NCBI GenBank assembly: GCA_944324365.1 | Contig: CALUWA010000004.1 | Span: forward strand, 62,001-126,000 | Source of the DNA: Candidatus Gastranaerophilales bacterium | GTDB lineage: Bacteria; Cyanobacteriota; Vampirovibrionia; Gastranaerophilales; Gastranaerophilaceae | Direction: 5' to 3' | Length of the DNA: 64,000 bases | Shown: one piece after another, positions 25,094-36,000 of the stretch | Numbering within the stretch: position 1 is the stretch's first letter | Layout of the letters: each line of letters opens with the position of its first letter | Position numbers and translations under genes: made by a program | Notes under the pieces: generated by a model | Told to the model about the DNA's origin: nothing | Databases searched by the model: none | What the model saw: only the letters and a program-made list of their open reading frames with translations

Positions 25094-26189
25094 ATGCAAA
25101 AGCCAATAATAGCACGGAAATACCGGGGGGGGGGTATCTGTATCTAAGTCGGGACAAGGGTTTGCTCCCATTAACCATTGCGGCGTACCTGTCATTCTGA
25201 GGGGTGTTAACCCCGAAGAATCTAATAAAAAGAGATCCTTCGCATTCGTTCAGGATGACAACTTATTATGTTGCGACGGTTCAGTCTGTAAGGATAACAA
25301 AAAGTCAGGAAACGTCATTGCGAGGAGCTTTGCGACGAAGCAATCCATAAAAAGTGCCTCAAAACGTGTTCAGACCGGTACATCAAAACGCAAAAGAAGC
25401 GTAATCTCCTGGATTTCTTTGCTACCGCTCGCAATGACGCCTTTTGACACTTTCAGGAATGACAATGTATTAAAGAAAAAAGCAGCATTCACTTTAGCGG
25501 AAGTTCTTATTACCCTGGGGATTATAGGGATTGTAGCAGCAATGACCTTGCCGACACTAATTACAGATTATCAAAAGAAAGCAACTGTAAATCAGCTAAA
25601 AGTTGTATATAGTATACTCTCTCAGGCAATAGTCAGGGCTCAAACGGATTACGGTGATATGTCCGAATGGGATTTTGGCTCTGGTATGGATATGCATCCT
25701 GGAGAAGGAGAGCCTGTTGATGTTAATGATTCATTAAAAAACTTTGCACACAAATATTTTTTTCCATATATAAAAGTTATAGCAGATTGTGGAACAAATA
25801 ATGATATGTACTGTAATTACCCTATATCAATTAGTTCTGGAATAACTACTGAGCAGCCTTCTATAAATGATTACCGCTTTATAATAAATAATTCAATGGT
25901 GGTAAGACTAATATATGATAATAACGGCGAGACCTATGGTTATGGTATATTTATGTGGGTAGATATAAATGGGCCACAAAAACCAAACAGATATGGTCGT
26001 GATTTATTTTGTTTCTACTTAGACAGATCAAAAGAAGCTTTATACCCGTTTGGACGAGGACAAACGAGAGAAAATATGCTAAACGGTTTTAGGGGTTGCA
26101 ATAAGCCTGGTTCATGGCATGCAGGTCAGTGGTGTGCGGGTTTGATAGAGTATGACGGTTGGGAAATCAAAGACGATTATCCGTGGTAA
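25094..26189 (+). CDS. Type IV pilin-like protein, apparently phase-variable through a poly-G tract
   Basis: A strong promoter and GGAGG point to ATG 25094 (MQKPIIARKYRGGG), but with 10 Gs at 25125-25134 this frame stops after 17 codons. With 9 or 12 Gs it joins a frame with no stop from the tract to 26189, giving about 364 residues. The mature part begins AAFTLAEVLITLGIIG, the prepilin helix with Glu at +5, and continues to a C-terminal domain with WVDINGPQKPN and four or more Cys. About 100 residues of the long leader are encoded by two palindromic repeats. Initiation at TTG 25419 or ATG 25434 would give a short leader, but neither has an SD. Confidence 0.7.
25125..25134 (+). repeat. Homopolymeric tract of 10 G
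   Basis: Ten Gs lie 31 bases after the start codon of the pilin-like gene. The tract is the only obstacle between ATG 25094 and the pilin frame; one G fewer or two more opens it. Confidence 0.9.
25191..25259 (+). repeat. 69-bp palindromic repeat (GTCATTCTGA type)
   Basis: GTCATTCTGAGG at the left and CAGGATGAC at the right are inverted ends; inside are GAAGAATC and GAGATCCTTCGCATTCG. The same element occurs in the other orientation at 50726-50793. Here it lies within the open pilin frame. Confidence 0.8.
25313..25440 (+). repeat. 128-bp palindromic repeat (CGTCATTGCGAG type)
   Basis: CGTCATTGCGAGGAGC at the left and GCTCGCAATGACG at the right are inverted ends. Longer relatives, about 160 bp, lie inside elements B (51034-51193) and D (63771-63932). 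In this copy the frame is open throughout and runs into the pilin. Confidence 0.8.
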
Positions 26190-26201
26190 ATATTTTAAAA
26201 G

Positions 26202-26230
26202 AGCGGGTTGAATATTTTATTCAACCCGCT
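26202..26230. terminator. Hairpin terminator between convergent genes
   Basis: AGCGGGTTGAATA and TATTCAACCCGCT form a perfect 13-bp stem with loop TTT. The minus-strand side is followed by CTTTTAAAA; it probably terminates transcripts from both sides. Confidence 0.85.
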
Positions 26231-26237
26231 GCATAAT

Positions 26238-26741
26238 TTAGTATTTATTATAATGAACTCTGTTCGGGTCATACCTGTCTACATATTTATTTTCGTCTTC
26301 AGAATAACCGAGCGCAATTACAGAAAACGGAAGGATCTGTTCAGGGATATTAAAGTAATCCTGAATCATTTTTACCCTTTCCATATTTGGATAAAATCCC
26401 ATCCAGCATCCGCCAAGATTTTCTTCTGCTATTTGCAAAAGGATATTTTCCGTGCAGGCACTCAAATCCTGCTGGAACCATTGTTTTAATTCTTCATTTG
26501 AAGTGTCGCCCATAACAACTATAGCGACAGGAGCTTTTGCAACCATGCCTGCCCAGGGGCTCATTTTGGAAAGTGCTTCTCTTTTGTCTTTGTCTGTTAC
26601 GACAAGCAGTTCCCAGCGCTGATTGTTATGAGCGGACGGAGCCTGCATTCCGGCTCTTAAAATTCTTTCAAGTTTTTCCTGTTCTACCGGTTTATCCAGA
26701 AATCTTCTTATAGAACGTCTTTTAAAAATTACATTATCCAT
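26238..26741 (-). CDS. Nitroreductase-family flavoprotein
   Basis: The 167-residue protein starts MDNVIFKRRSIRRFLDKPVE, the classic FMN-binding N-terminus (RRSIRRF). QAPSAHNNQRWELLVV, the WQP-type substrate region and the C-terminal IALGYSE with RYDPNRVHYNKY follow. It would reduce nitro compounds, quinones or enones with NAD(P)H as a dimer. ATG 26741 is chosen since AAGGAG lies six bases upstream; the ATG at 26762 lies before that SD. It follows the glyoxalase gene by 14 bases on the same strand. Confidence 0.88.
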   Translation of the reverse strand: MDNVIFKRRSIRRFLDKPVEQEKLERILRAGMQAPSAHNNQRWELLVVTDKDKREALSKMSPWAGMVAKAPVAIVVMGDTSNEELKQWFQQDLSACTENILLQIAEENLGGCWMGFYPNMERVKMIQDYFNIPEQILPFSVIALGYSEDENKYVDRYDPNRVHYNKY

Positions 26742-26755
26742 ATTTTTCTCCTTAT

Positions 26756-27139
26756 TTACCACACGACTTTTTCAATTAATTCAATTTCGTTTCCGTCAGG
26801 ATCTTTTATGAAAGCGATTTTTGTACCTTTACCGTTTAAATCAAACGGTTCATACAGATATTCATAGCCTAATTTGTTAATTTTTTCGGTAAATTCATCT
26901 AATGATTTAACGGAAAAAGCAAAATGCCCGAATGCTGTTCCGTTAGTATAGCCTTCTTTTGGGGTTTCATCGTTGTATGTAAGTTCGATTTGACAAGTGT
27001 TTTCTTCATCGTTTAAGAAATATAGTTCACAATCTTCAAGTCTTTTTTTGTGATCTAAAGTCATATTTAAGACTTTTGTATAAAATTTTAAAGACGCATC
27101 AATATCTTTTACTCTAATCATTGTGTGTAAGAATTTCAT
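26756..27139 (-). CDS. gloA: Lactoylglutathione lyase (glyoxalase I)
   Basis: This 127-residue VOC-fold protein matches the small metal-dependent glyoxalase I that converts the methylglyoxal hemithioacetal to S-lactoylglutathione. It starts MKFLHTMIRVKDIDASLKFY and ends KDPDGNEIELIEK. Metal ligands are expected at H5, E52 (QIELTY), H72 (GHFAF) and E120, the same spacing as in the bacterial enzyme. AAGGAGAAAAATAA precedes ATG. The upstream FliK-like gene ends immediately before it, so the three minus-strand genes form an operon. Confidence 0.9.
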   Translation of the reverse strand: MKFLHTMIRVKDIDASLKFYTKVLNMTLDHKKRLEDCELYFLNDEENTCQIELTYNDETPKEGYTNGTAFGHFAFSVKSLDEFTEKINKLGYEYLYEPFDLNGKGTKIAFIKDPDGNEIELIEKVVW

Positions 27140-28276
27140 TTATTTTTCTCCTTCTGTGTCTGTATGTGTGATAACGCCGTTTGACGCTTCATTGTCTATC
27201 ATAATTGTATTACGAATAACCGTATGTGACATCAGCAGCATATACGGATTAATTTCCGCCATTGATGACATTGTGACAGATGCCTTTGTCTGCGTGGTTT
27301 CTGCCGGAGTTGTTTCTATGGATTGGAAGGAAACAACAGACTGCATTGAATAATGCTTTTCTTCGTTTTTCATCCTGTTTAAAAGCTCATCTTTAGGAAA
27401 TTTATCGGAACATTCAATGTTAACGTGTACGGAATTTGAAGTTTCAAGTATTAATGTTGCAATAACTTTCCCGAAATTTACCGTACTGATTGTTATAACA
27501 AGAATACTGTCATTGTCTTCATTGTCGGGATCCTGCTGAATTTCTATTTCAAAATCTGTTCCTTCCTGCAGCGGGAGCCAAGGAAGATACAATAACAGTA
27601 TTGTTTTTAGGGTTTGTGCGGAATTTTCCTGCGAAGCGAGAGCGATGCTTGCATTTATAAGTCTTGCTGTATCTTTTAATTGAGTTAAATCTGTTACACC
27701 CTGTTTTGCTGTATTTGCCATTGTAAGAATAAGTTTTGTGATTGCATCTTTGCCGTTTGCCTGTATCATAGCCGCAAGATCTGCCAGATTTATCATTCCG
27801 CCGGAAAGTATTTGCAAATTTTTTAAAGATTGTGCTGTATTTGTTGTCATTAATTGTGTTTTTAAGGCGGCCTGTAATTCTTCCGCGGATAAGCCCTGGA
27901 GCTGAGCTAAAATTTGCGCCTGCGTCGGTGACATTGTGTTACGCTGTGCCCCGTATTGCTGTGCCATAAGCCTGCTCAACTGAATTTGGGTAAGTCCTCT
28001 TTGAACCATATAAATAAATTCATTCAGGTTTTTTGGAAGTTTGAGCAAATCTTTTATATAAGCAGCTGTGTCTTCTCCTGCAAGTGATGCCATTTGGGCG
28101 GATGATGATGAAGCCGCAGCAGTTTGCGAAGCCGATGAAGACACTGTTGAAGAAGCTTGCGCCGGCATATAAGGTTCCGCAGCAGCTTTTTGGGTACTGA
28201 TATTTTTTGTTCCGGTTGTCTGAATATTTTTATACCCGAATTTTGCTATAAAGTTTGTTAAATTAAAATCACTCAC
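27140..28276 (-). CDS. Ala/Ser-rich protein with FliK-like C-terminal domain
   Basis: The 378-residue protein (GTG start, MSDFNLTNFIAKFGYKN) has a low-complexity Ser/Ala/Gln linker (40-65), a helical middle part rich in Leu/Gln (IYMVQRGLTQIQLSRLMAQQY) and a beta-rich region near 240-300: LLLYLPWLPLQEGTDFEIE, then ILVITISTVNFGKVIATLIL. That pattern resembles the flagellar hook-length control protein's C-terminal domain. No flagellar gene is in the window, so it may serve another secretion or envelope system. The stop abuts the glyoxalase start. TATAAT lies four bases before the GTG, close to the leaderless arrangement seen elsewhere. Confidence 0.55.
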   Translation of the reverse strand: MSDFNLTNFIAKFGYKNIQTTGTKNISTQKAAAEPYMPAQASSTVSSSASQTAAASSSSAQMASLAGEDTAAYIKDLLKLPKNLNEFIYMVQRGLTQIQLSRLMAQQYGAQRNTMSPTQAQILAQLQGLSAEELQAALKTQLMTTNTAQSLKNLQILSGGMINLADLAAMIQANGKDAITKLILTMANTAKQGVTDLTQLKDTARLINASIALASQENSAQTLKTILLLYLPWLPLQEGTDFEIEIQQDPDNEDNDSILVITISTVNFGKVIATLILETSNSVHVNIECSDKFPKDELLNRMKNEEKHYSMQSVVSFQSIETTPAETTQTKASVTMSSMAEINPYMLLMSHTVIRNTIMIDNEASNGVITHTDTEGEK

Positions 28277-28314
28277 GCAAATTATATTAATGTATTTTTC
28301 ATCAAAAGTCCAGA

Positions 28315-29949
28315 TTATTGATGTCTTTTAAACATAATATACCGGAAACCGTCGTCAACATCTTTTACCTGGGTATAATTATCCAGTACATACTGGCAGA
28401 TATGTGTTGCGTAGCTGTCGCAGATTTTGTCGTAACTGTATTCCTTCATTGACAAACTGTTAAACACAACATATTCAGGTTTGGTTTTCTTTATATGATT
28501 GATAAAAGCATGTTCGCCGAAACTGTCTGAATACAAAGGGATAAGCGAGTTATAATAATCATCTGCTTTGACGTCAGCTAAAAAGTTTAAAATTAACCCT
28601 TCCGGATAGATAAGTGCACTTTCCGCGTTGTTATCTTTCAAATATGCAATTACGGTATTTGCTGTTTGGGCATTTTTTTCATATGTATAAATTGTACCTT
28701 TCGGGGTAAAAACTTTTTCTGTCAGATATGTTCTGGTCATAAATGAATTATATAAAAAGTTTAACCCAACGGAGAGCAAACCTATTGCAACAATTTTCTC
28801 ATATTTTTTATCCGCAAAAGTGAATACCACAGCCAAAAATGCAGTGAATATAATTGCAATAAAATAGTTGCCGTAATTTAGCGGGTGTAATGCCCAGAAA
28901 CATTTTGCGCAAACCGATAATGCACAAAACAGTAAAAGTATAACAGGTACGTTATCTTTAAGTTTTAAGCAGCTTCCGACTGCTGTTAAAATAAGCAGCG
29001 GCACAAGGAACATAAAAGATATTGGTTTTGTGAATACCGCAATTAATACGGCAAAAATTGCACACACAATATATCCGGCAATCTTATTTTTTTCGGTGAG
29101 TTTATAGCCCAAAAGCAGTCCGGCAAACCCAAATCCGGTTTTTAAAATATTAATCAGCCATAAGTTCAGTATTTTTTTATGGAAATATATTCCCTGTATA
29201 GTGTAAAAATAGTGCAGAGTCGGCGCATAGACTACATCTTTTATATCTTTTGCAGCCGCAAATAAGTCGTTTAACCGTAATCCTTGAACAAAAAGGGTTA
29301 GCCCGCAAATCGCAGGAAATATTAAAAAGCAGGTAAAACAGCTTAAGATTGCTCGTTTATTTTTGGTAAACAGTACGATAACCAGCAGCAACAGCGCATA
29401 GATATAAAAATCGTATTTGTTGCAGACACAAAATCCGGCAAGCAAACTGGACAAATACAAATACGGCAGCTTATTTTCTGTTTTATATTTTATCAAAGCC
29501 CAAACGGAATAAATAAACCCGACAGTTCCGTATAACATTGCCCAGCTGTACGGGAAAGTAAAAGAGAACAAGTGTGTTGCGCAAACCCCTGTAATAACTG
29601 TAAAAATTCCGAGTGACAGGCTTAAAAATTCGGATAGGAATTTTTTTGCAATCAGATATATTCCGGTCACTATCCCGAAAGAACACAAAATTCCCGAAAA
29701 ATACAATACAGCAAGATTTGGCGAAAATATTTTATACAAAAAAGCATTTAATAAATACGACATAGGGCCGTAAATATTAAACAAGTCTTTATAAAGAATT
29801 TTTCCTTCTAAAATTCTTTGAGGGTAATATATTTCTCTTCCGATATCAAGCAAAATATTCCCGTAGTGTCCGCAAAATATAAAAAGCGCAATTCCGCACA
29901 AAACCCACAAAATAACCAGGTTTTTGTTCTCAATAACAAATTTTTTCAT
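28315..29949 (-). CDS. Polytopic membrane glycosyltransferase (PMT/ArnT-like)
   Basis: The 544 residues (start MKKFVIENKNLVILWVL) contain about ten to twelve transmembrane helices followed by a soluble C-terminal domain of about 120 residues. The first periplasmic loop has DIGREIYYPQRILEGKILYKD, then FNIYGPMSY, with the Asp and Glu typical of GT-C enzymes that take sugars from polyprenyl phosphate. It probably glycosylates a lipid or a surface glycan. ATG 29949 is chosen over 29985, as it begins the first helix cleanly. It is divergent from the giant gene at 30072. Confidence 0.75.
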   Translation of the reverse strand: MKKFVIENKNLVILWVLCGIALFIFCGHYGNILLDIGREIYYPQRILEGKILYKDLFNIYGPMSYLLNAFLYKIFSPNLAVLYFSGILCSFGIVTGIYLIAKKFLSEFLSLSLGIFTVITGVCATHLFSFTFPYSWAMLYGTVGFIYSVWALIKYKTENKLPYLYLSSLLAGFCVCNKYDFYIYALLLLVIVLFTKNKRAILSCFTCFLIFPAICGLTLFVQGLRLNDLFAAAKDIKDVVYAPTLHYFYTIQGIYFHKKILNLWLINILKTGFGFAGLLLGYKLTEKNKIAGYIVCAIFAVLIAVFTKPISFMFLVPLLILTAVGSCLKLKDNVPVILLLFCALSVCAKCFWALHPLNYGNYFIAIIFTAFLAVVFTFADKKYEKIVAIGLLSVGLNFLYNSFMTRTYLTEKVFTPKGTIYTYEKNAQTANTVIAYLKDNNAESALIYPEGLILNFLADVKADDYYNSLIPLYSDSFGEHAFINHIKKTKPEYVVFNSLSMKEYSYDKICDSYATHICQYVLDNYTQVKDVDDGFRYIMFKRHQ

Positions 29950-30071
29950 ACCTATAAAACTACCAAACATACATATAAAAATCAACTTTTACAAAACGTA
30001 ACAAATATTAAAGGAATTTTAGAAGATAACCGTAATAGTACGATGTAGAAGATGGAATTTTACAAAGAAAA

Positions 30072-33000
30072 ATGGAAATAAGCAAAAAAACAACATTAAT
30101 AGATGCAATATGCCGGCAAAAAGAGTTAAACGGGGAAAGTTTATCCAAATACCGTGCAGAACTGGAAAAGCTCAGTGAAGCCGAGCTTAGTCAAATACTG
30201 CGCGGGAAAGAAGCTGCAAACACTTCTAAAGCCGGTGTAGGGCTTGAACATGCTTATGACAATGAAACAGATTCCGTTAATACAGAAACATTCAAAACAG
30301 AGATAGACGGCGAGATTATAGACGTAGAGATAACATATAATATTGACGGCTATCCTGTTAAACGTACTGAATACAAAAACGGAGAAACTCTCAAAGAAAT
30401 AAAATATACTTGGGTTCCGGCAACTAATGAAACTCCTGCACATACAATAGTTCAAGAAGAAAATCCGGACGGAAGCTCCAGAGAAACAATTGCACTTTCT
30501 GTAACAGACAGCGGTGAAATAAAAGACGAGGACTTTTTGTATTCTGTAAAATACTTGCAGGACGGGAGTGAAGAGCGGGTATTCAGTTCTAACGGAATGT
30601 TCCGTGAAGATAAAATAACTTCTGACGGGAAAACTTCAACAACTATATATTCCGGTGCAAGTTATAATACTTACCTTAAAAACGGGCTGCATAGACTTGC
30701 CCAGCAGGTAACACACGGAAATAAAATTTATTATGTAGAATACGACGGCAAAGGAAACACAATAACAACCGTACAAAATAACGAAAGCCCTACGGAAATA
30801 GCAAGAACATTCGGGGTCAAACTGGAAACATTGATGAAAATGAACCCTTACAAGGGGAAAAACGGTATTGACCAGGTAGGTGCAAAAATACGTGTTCCGG
30901 GAGAATTTGATGCCGATTCAAAGCAGCTTGGAAACCGTTTAAGTCCTGAAGAAAGCGTCGCACTCTATAAGCGTTATTCTTACCGTCAGGCACTGGACAG
31001 AGTCTATACATCAAGTGTCGGTACAAAGAAGTTAAATAAAAATTATAACGGCAATTACTGGGAATTAGCAAAGGATCTTCTCGGAGCCGGTGCAACTAAC
31101 GAGGCAATCCGTTTAAAGGTTCAGGAACTTGAAATTTTGAATGCCGGAAACAACACAAAACTGTCTAATGGAAGTGTTATATATGTCACAGAACAAACTA
31201 CCAATAAAAAGGTATTAAAAGAATTAAGCAGTTATGGATTTAGTGCCGGACAGGATAATTTCGGATTTTATAACAAATTTAACCGGCTTAACGCATCTCA
31301 AAAGCAAAATGTTATAAGTATGCTCAGATATTTCAAGAGCCAAAAAATTACAGACAAAAACAAAATAAAGGCAGAAATATTAAAGGTCTACCCTGATATA
31401 AATCTTTTTGATTCAGAAAAAACAATTCCAATGAACGGAACAGGCTCACATTCAAGTGTCCCTGCAAGCGGAATGGCATTTCAGCCGAGCCGCGAGGTAG
31501 TATCACTGGAAACTTTTGTTACGGATTATTTGGGAATAAGCTTACAAAGCAGTGACGGTCAGAGAATTTATGAGCGTCTGAACAGTATGGATCAAGAAGC
31601 ATTGAATAAAATATCTGCAGGACATTTTGTTAAACAATATGCATTTAGCTCACCCCAATTACATTTATATAAAAAGGATTTTGCAGAAGTAGACAGAATA
31701 CTAAACGGTTATGGGATAACCCTTAAAACAGCAGATGAAATTCATCAGGACAGGATAAGATATAAAAACAGCCCTGAATATGAAAAAGCACAAACCAGAG
31801 AAAATGCTGCAAGATGCGTCGGGTTAATGTATGATCAGGCAATTGCTATGATACGCGAGTACCAAGACAGCCAAGGCTGGCTGAATATAGGCTTTTGGCG
31901 GGAAAAACTCGGAGGATTGCTTGATTTGGTAATTCCTGATAATGACTATGTAGCACCAAACCATGACGCCGTAATCCGTCGTCTGGAGCGCAACAGAGAT
32001 TTTGTAGTCAGTGTTTTAAAAACCAACAGCACTAACAGTAATGAATTTAACAGTAAATTTAAAGAATTTACCGGAATGGATTATGATGAAGCAAAAGTTG
32101 AAAAATTTTTAGAAATTGCAAAAAATCGCGGCAATAAAAGCGACGAAGAATACGCAAACGATTATTTAAAAGCGTATACAGATGCATTCGGTTCAAAAAT
32201 AACAGATGAACAGCAAAGAAGTATAAATATAGTAGGATTGATAGACGGTACCGGTGATATAGCAGCAATGATTATTGGAACCGGATGGCTGAGTAAAACG
32301 TCAGCATTCAAAAGTGCAGCAAGCGGAACCGCAAATTTTGTCGGTAAATTAGGGTTAGGCAATACTGCAGCAATGAATTTGACAAGAGGATTAGTCGGTG
32401 CAGAGTTATTAGGCGGATGGACAGCCAGTACCGGAACCGTAAATCTTATGACCAGAAAAGCAGAAACAACCATAAAAGATTGGCAGGATTTAGGCAAAAC
32501 AACTTTAATCAGTGCCGGATTTGGTTTTATGGGAGGTATAACTGCAGATAAACTGGCGCAGCTTGAAAGTTATGTATCAAAACAAGCAAGTCGTATGTCA
32601 GGAAAATTTACAGGTAAAGATAAAGCGCTGATAACAGCCCAGCAAGCCGCAGTAGATGAAAACACCGCAGCAATGGCAAAAGTTCTTGAAAGCGGCAAAG
32701 GGATGAACGGTGTTGAAGTTTGGGGTAAATACCTAAAAAATCTCAGCGGAGTAAATGCAGCCGGTAACATTGCAAAGTTTGCAGCGGAAATCGGAATATT
32801 TACAGGTTATGACATCAGCGTTGAAGTGATAAGCGATTTGCTTGATAAAGATGGCAAACTTAAAGATATATTTCAGGAACCGGCAAAACTTGAAGAATTT
32901 TTGACAGAAAAACTAAAAGAAAATACGACTAATCTCGGATTAATAAAAACAATAGGAAGTTTTATTCAAATGCGTTTAGGCGGCAAGTACGGAAGTGCAC

Positions 33001-36000
33001 TTGCTGATTATGAAGTACTACAGCGGACAAACGTTAAACAAATGGAAATCAACGGTGTCAAAAAATATATAATTGAAATAGATAACGGCAACCGTATAAT
33101 AGCAGACAGTCCTGCACAGGTAGCAGCATTTTATCGTACGGCTTTATACGCCGAAACCTTGTCTAAAAACGGAACAGAAGCCGGCGGACAAAGCAGCGGC
33201 ACAGCCAAACAACAGCCAGGAACTTCCGGCTCTTATGAAGAAGTAAAGCCTGCCATGATTTCGCTGACAAGTCCGGAGTTAAAATCTACACCGGTACAAA
33301 ACAATGGTAATTTATATACACCTCAGGATATAAAGAATAATATTGAAACCATTGGCATCAGAAATATTAATGGCAGGAGTAATTTAATTTATCTTTCAGA
33401 AGATGCAAATACCGCAAAATACGGTATCAATACACTTGATGATTTATTAAAGTCAGATTTGGTTACAAAAGAAGAAAAAGATTTAATAAAGAAATTATAT
33501 GCCGAAGCTGAAAAACTTGGCTATAAAGATTTATATGATGACAATCTACATGTTTTAATAGGTTTTGCCTCAACTGCGGAAGAAGTTAACGGCAAACTTG
33601 TCTCTAAATATGATGACCTGACAAAAGAACAATTTGAGGTAATAAAATATATTACAGATCAATGCCGCAGAGGTGAAATCAGCGATGAACACACTGCAGC
33701 TATTCTTTCAAGAATAAATGACCCTATTCCGTATGAAGTGTTCAAATATATTAATGACCCTGAAAAATTACCGGATGAAATTACCCGCGGCCAGATGAGC
33801 TGGAGTAAAGAACAGTGTCTTGAATGGATTGACGAAATAAAATCAATGCGGGAATTTTTGAATACACAATCAATTCCTGCTGATATTACAGTCCAGCGAG
33901 TTGATGATTATTCTGTTATGAATAATGTCACAATTGACGGCAAGCCGCTCGGTAAAATAATGGAAGCTGCCGTTAAAAACGGAAAGATTGAAGATGTCCT
34001 GAAAATTCTAAATGATGATAAATCAAATATAGAAGTAACATATGATAACTTTATCGGGACATCAATGTCTAAAGAAAAAACATTTATAAATCATCATGAT
34101 ATAAAATGGGAAATTGATGTTCCAAAAGGTACAAAAGGAGCATTCTTAGAAACAGCCGTAACATCGAACAGCATCTACGATGAAACAGAATTTCTCCTTC
34201 AAATGGGAACAACCCTTAAAATTACCGGTGCGGAATATAAAGACGGAAGCTGGCATATAAAAGCAGAAGTTGTCCGTCAGAATACTCCGGCTTCAAACAC
34301 GGCTGCCGCAAAAAATTCAAAAGGACAGTTCCCTCCAACTCCGCTTATGGATGAAGCTCATGGACAAAAGCATGGTGACAATCATTTGCACAAAGTTTAT
34401 AATACGCCTAAATTCCAAAAAGAAATATCTTCCTGTTTGGACGCTCTGGTTGAAAAAATTGACCATGATTTTAAACCGGGAAAAAACCTGCAGCACCCTG
34501 TGGATTATGCAGATTATATGATGCCAGACGGCACAATACTTTCAAGAAATTTGCTAAAGGATGCCAAAAACGGGGAAATTCTTATTTACTGCATTGATAC
34601 GAACGGAAAACAATATTATTTATGCGCAACAACACCGGAAAATATAGCAAAAGCGCAAAAGATATACGATTATATGTCACAGCTGCCGGAAATTCCTGGC
34701 AGAAATTATATAAAGCCGCTTCAGGAGCAGATAAAAGCCGGAAAAACTTTTGAAGAAGCAATGAAAATTGTTGAAGCCGATATGGAAAAAGCTCGCATAG
34801 AAGCAAATAACCGAAGCGAGCAGGCATTGATTGCAAATAATGCCGTCAAACCTTCTGAATATCTTGTTAAACCAGTTAATTCACCGGAATTTGAAGGCAT
34901 AACATTATCCGCTCAGGAGAAAATCAAAGCAAAAGTAAAACATCAGGATATGAATGTTCTTTTGCAGGATAAAAAACTTGAGGCAATGTATAAGGCAAAT
35001 GCCCAGCCTGAAATTCAGGGTAATGTTGCTGCTCACTTAGATCATATTTATTCCAGAATGTCAAAAGAGATGAAACTTGGTGATGCTTCTGTAGAAGTTC
35101 CGTACAATACTCCGGTAAAACTGTCTGACGGAACTGTAGTTGTACGACAAAAGGTTCAGAAACTTCATCCGTATTATGAACGCAACGGATATGAAGAAAC
35201 TCATGGTTTACCGAATGAGCCGAAAGAAATTATATCAATAACAACCCCTGACGGACAGACATATACTCTGCCTGCAGTTTCTATTGGTTCGGTAAACTCT
35301 GCCAAACGTGTTCTTGATATGATGGGCAAAGCTCTTGCCCAGAAAGAAAGTTCTGTTCAGATTCCTCAGTATAAACCATCTGCAGAAGATATTACAAAAC
35401 AACAGGTAAGACAAGCTCAAATTAATCAAGAAATAGATAATATAAAAACAAAAGATGATTTAACCACTTATCTTGAACAGCATTCCGGTTTTGCAGACGG
35501 AGAAAAAATGCTTACAAAAACAAACCTTACCGAGTTATTGGAATCTTATAATGAAACAAACATGCAGAACTTAAAAGAGGTTCTTAAATATATATTTGGC
35601 GAAAATACAAATGACAGTTATGCCTCAATAAGAGTATTAGATGTTCTCAAAAGCGATTTTATAAAAAATCCTGATAACGTTGATTTCTTAAAACAGTTCT
35701 TGTCTGAAAAATCTGCAGACATAGAACATCTTATAGATGTAAAAGTAATAGACAGAACATTTATATTATCAAATCCGGATGCTACAGAGGCGGCAAAAGC
35801 ACTTTTTGCAATTAAGAATAAAACAGATAACCCTATCTTAAATGTGGATAACATTATTATAATGGCGGATGGTTTTAAAGGCAAAGAACCGCAATTTTAC
35901 GATAAATTAGCGGATATATTAAACGTTAAAGATGGACAGGGCAATTATGTTATAAATGCCAAAAACTTCCCGCTAGACAATAGCGAAGTTCTGGAATTCT

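Noticed and set aside
26208-26489. Plus-strand frame of 93 residues opposite the nitroreductase gene
   Set aside because: Antisense to a well-supported enzyme gene and overlaps the hairpin terminator.
32162-32497. Antisense frames inside the giant gene
   Set aside because: Shadows of the coding strand with biased composition (Leu, Ile, Phe-rich).
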